15,391 nucleotides of DNA from an uncultured Ruminococcus sp. (GTDB taxonomy: Bacteria > Bacillota > Clostridia > Oscillospirales > Ruminococcaceae). The DNA is taken from assembly GCF_937915125.1 (NCBI RefSeq), contig NZ_CALDMP010000036.1, positions 1-15,391 of the forward strand, read 5' to 3'. The position numbers and the translations under genes were made by a program. The notes below the pieces were generated by a model. It saw only the letters and a program-made list of their open reading frames with translations. It did not search any database and was not told the DNA's origin. Position 1 is the stretch's first letter. Each line of letters starts with the position of its first letter. Positions 14,301 through 15,391 of the stretch are shown here, one piece after another.

Positions 14301-15391
14301 CTGGCACAACAACCACAACGACTAGCAAAACTTCTACGAAATCCAGCGAAACAACTGCAAAGGCAACTTCCACCACAACATCCGGCACAACAACCACAAC
14401 GACTGGCAAAACTTCTACGAAATCCAGCGAAACGACTTCCAAGGCAACTTCCACTACAACATCCGGCACAACAACCACAACAATTGGTGTAACTTCTTCG
14501 AAGACCAGCGAAACGACTTCCAAGGCAACTTCCACTACAACATCCGGCACAACAACCACAACAATTGGTGTAACTTCTTCGAAGACCAGCGAAACGACTT
14601 CCAAGGCAACTTCCACTACAACATCCGAAACCACAACGACTGGTGTAACATCTACCAACTCCAGCGAAACACCTACATCTACAGCAAGCACAACTGTTAC
14701 ATCTGCCGGACCTACCAACACCACTACCAGCAATACAACGATGACAACTTCCGGAACAACAGAAACGACCACTTCGACTACGGGCTCTACATCGACTTCT
14801 GCTGGCCCCACACAAACCACTTCAGACAGTACTACCACAACTACATCCAGCAAAACAACGACTTCCGAAACAACAGAAACATCAGCTTCAACCACATCTG
14901 CAACAACATCGACTACAACAAGCACTTCCGCAACCATAACGACAACATCGACAACGACTGCTACCACAGAACCCACAAAGACTACGACTTCCGAAAGCAC
15001 AACAAGCACAACCATTTCCGCAACAACGGATACCACCGAAACCACAAGCAATACCACTGAAACCACAACCAACACAACAAACACCACTAACACAACAGCT
15101 ACCGGAACAACGGACACCACCACGACCACCGAAACGGAGCAAACTGTTCTCACAGGCGATGCAAACCAGGACGGTAAGGTTGACCCTGACGATGCGTATC
15201 TGGTTCTGGTATACTACGCCGAGGAAATGGTGGGCAAGGAGCACACCATGTTCAACGATCCGGAACTGGAAGAATTGATCATCGAGGCATTGGACATCGA
15301 CAAGGACGGCAATCTGGATGCAGATGATGCATACCTGATTCTGCTCTACTACGCACGTGTTTCTGTCGGGTCTGACGTGACCTGGGAGGAT
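8367..15391 (+). CDS. Giant secreted dockerin protein with GLUG beta-solenoid modules (3' end beyond window; frame offset at codon 3)
   Basis: This is about 2340 residues to the window edge. In order: a signal peptide (MTKK, then LKRPLAFLSAMVMVMAMLL, probable cleavage after KASA); five modules at 8543-13318, each starting YxIxxxxxLYWFA and carrying 3-5 GLUG-like rungs (VGGVCG...TITNCYNTG); a CxxC(G/N) knuckle after each module; Ig/MBG-like domains (13328-14221); a Thr-rich linker (14228-15148); and a dockerin (15155-15367). Dockerins bind cohesins of cellulosomal scaffoldins or surface anchors, so the product is probably an extracellular, non-catalytic adhesin or carbohydrate-contact protein; no enzyme domain is visible. 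All codons from 8378 to the edge are in one frame, but ATG 8367 is in another: read as written it stops at 8412-8414. A -1 shift at A-AAA-AAC (8372-8378) restores the signal peptide exactly. A single-base loss in the A-run (mutation or base-call error) is the main alternative. Confidence 0.85.
8372..8378 (+). other. Slippery heptamer A-AAA-AAC at the frame junction
   Basis: In the frame of ATG 8367 the codons are ACA AAA AAC, which place A-AAA-AAC exactly in the X-XXY-YYZ register needed for tandem -1 slippage. After a -1 shift the next codon is CTC at 8378 and the frame continues to the window end. The run of six A is equally prone to length variation. Confidence 0.55.
8543..13318 (+). repeat. 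Five-module GLUG solenoid repeat array
   Basis: Modules start near 8543, 9446, 10334, 11303 and 12314 and are about 0.9-1.0 kb long. Each has YxIxxxxxLYWFA, a block with WTPIGN and YTGTFDGQGHTVSGLYFND, then 3, 3, 5, 5 and 5 VGGVCG...NCY rungs. Modules 1-4 then carry an (F/Y)LL-type block with VWGQ/IWGQ-like residues, and module 5 has a similar one. DNA identity is high: 98 bp at 8570-8667 recur exactly at 9479-9576. Confidence 0.9.
13571..14221 (+). repeat. MBG/Ig-like tandem repeat, three units
   Basis: Units begin near 13571, 13787 and 14000. The first two (about 72 residues) are near-identical, with KAEPEYTVP, TYGDTLADVELP, a WQDE block and FTPEDTxNYNVVEDIEVTIDV. The third is diverged. 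An additional Ig-like stretch precedes them (13328-13570). Such domains act as extracellular stalks. Confidence 0.75.
14228..15148 (+). repeat. Thr/Ser-rich linker with 81-bp tandem repeats
   Basis: About 300 residues are dominated by Thr and Ser. Within it, units of 81 bp (27 codons) recur at 14360, 14441, 14522 and 14603 with little change. Long Thr-rich linkers before dockerins are typical of ruminococcal cellulosome proteins and may be glycosylated. Confidence 0.85.
15155..15367 (+). other. Dockerin domain with two calcium-binding repeats
   Basis: The two EF-hand-like loops read GDANQDGKVDPDDAYLVLVYYA and, about 50 residues on, LDIDKDGNLDADDAYLILLYYA. Each has the D-x-N/D-x-D-G-x-x-D-x-x-D calcium pattern followed by a helix. 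The recognition positions (DAYL in both repeats) are nearly symmetric, as in many dockerins. The protein probably ends soon after the window edge. Confidence 0.93.

Noticed and set aside
14188..15153. Val-rich minus-strand open frame
   Set aside because: It is the complement of the Thr (ACN) linker, which reads as poly-Val-like sequence; not a real gene.

Overview
The window looks like chromosomal DNA from a fibre-degrading Gram-positive gut or rumen bacterium of the Ruminococcus type (Oscillospiraceae). The evidence is a very large secreted protein with long Thr-rich linkers ending in a two-repeat calcium-binding dockerin, a clostridial-type xylose isomerase, strong AGGAGG-type ribosome sites, and the 3' part of a sporulation sigma factor. 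No species is claimed.

Layout. Bases 1-36 are the end of a short palindromic MITE-like repeat. A SpoVB/MATE-type flippase (118-1638, +) converges on a YbaK-type Cys-tRNA(Pro) deacylase (1672-2160, -). A full 178-bp copy of the repeat (2239-2416) lies between that gene and xylA (2425-3747, -). Upstream of xylA is an unrecognised membrane protein (3856-4779, -) with its own near-consensus promoter. Then comes a 116-codon sigma-K-like fragment (5108-5458, -) holding only the C-terminal half, including the region 4 helix-turn-helix. It abuts a large serine recombinase (5466-7172, -). A second full repeat copy, inverted relative to the first, sits 27 bases upstream of the recombinase start codon. 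Beyond it are two tiny minus-strand ORFs, an AT-rich stretch and an unrecognised 90-codon ORF.

The right half is one giant plus-strand gene (8367 to beyond 15391). It has a consensus promoter, a strong ribosome site, a signal peptide, five 0.9-1.0 kb modules of GLUG-type beta-solenoid rungs (21 Cys-containing rungs), a CxxC(G/N) knuckle after each module, Ig/MBG-like domains, a Thr-rich linker of about 300 residues, and a dockerin. As written, the first codons are one base out of frame with the rest. The junction is the heptamer A-AAA-AAC, a canonical -1 slippery sequence, so this could be slippage, phase variation, mutation or a base-call error.

Most interesting reading. The sigma-K fragment begins at the point where sigK is split by the skin element in Bacillus subtilis. 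Just upstream of its first ATG, in its frame, the codons read N-E-I-L-M, as expected inside intact SigK, and they contain AATGA, recalled as the B. subtilis skin crossover core. The same five bases include the stop codon of the recombinase. The window therefore appears to show one end of a sigK-intervening (skin-like) element whose cargo includes a giant dockerin protein; the sigK 5' half would lie past the right edge. The 5' half is not visible here, so this is an inference.
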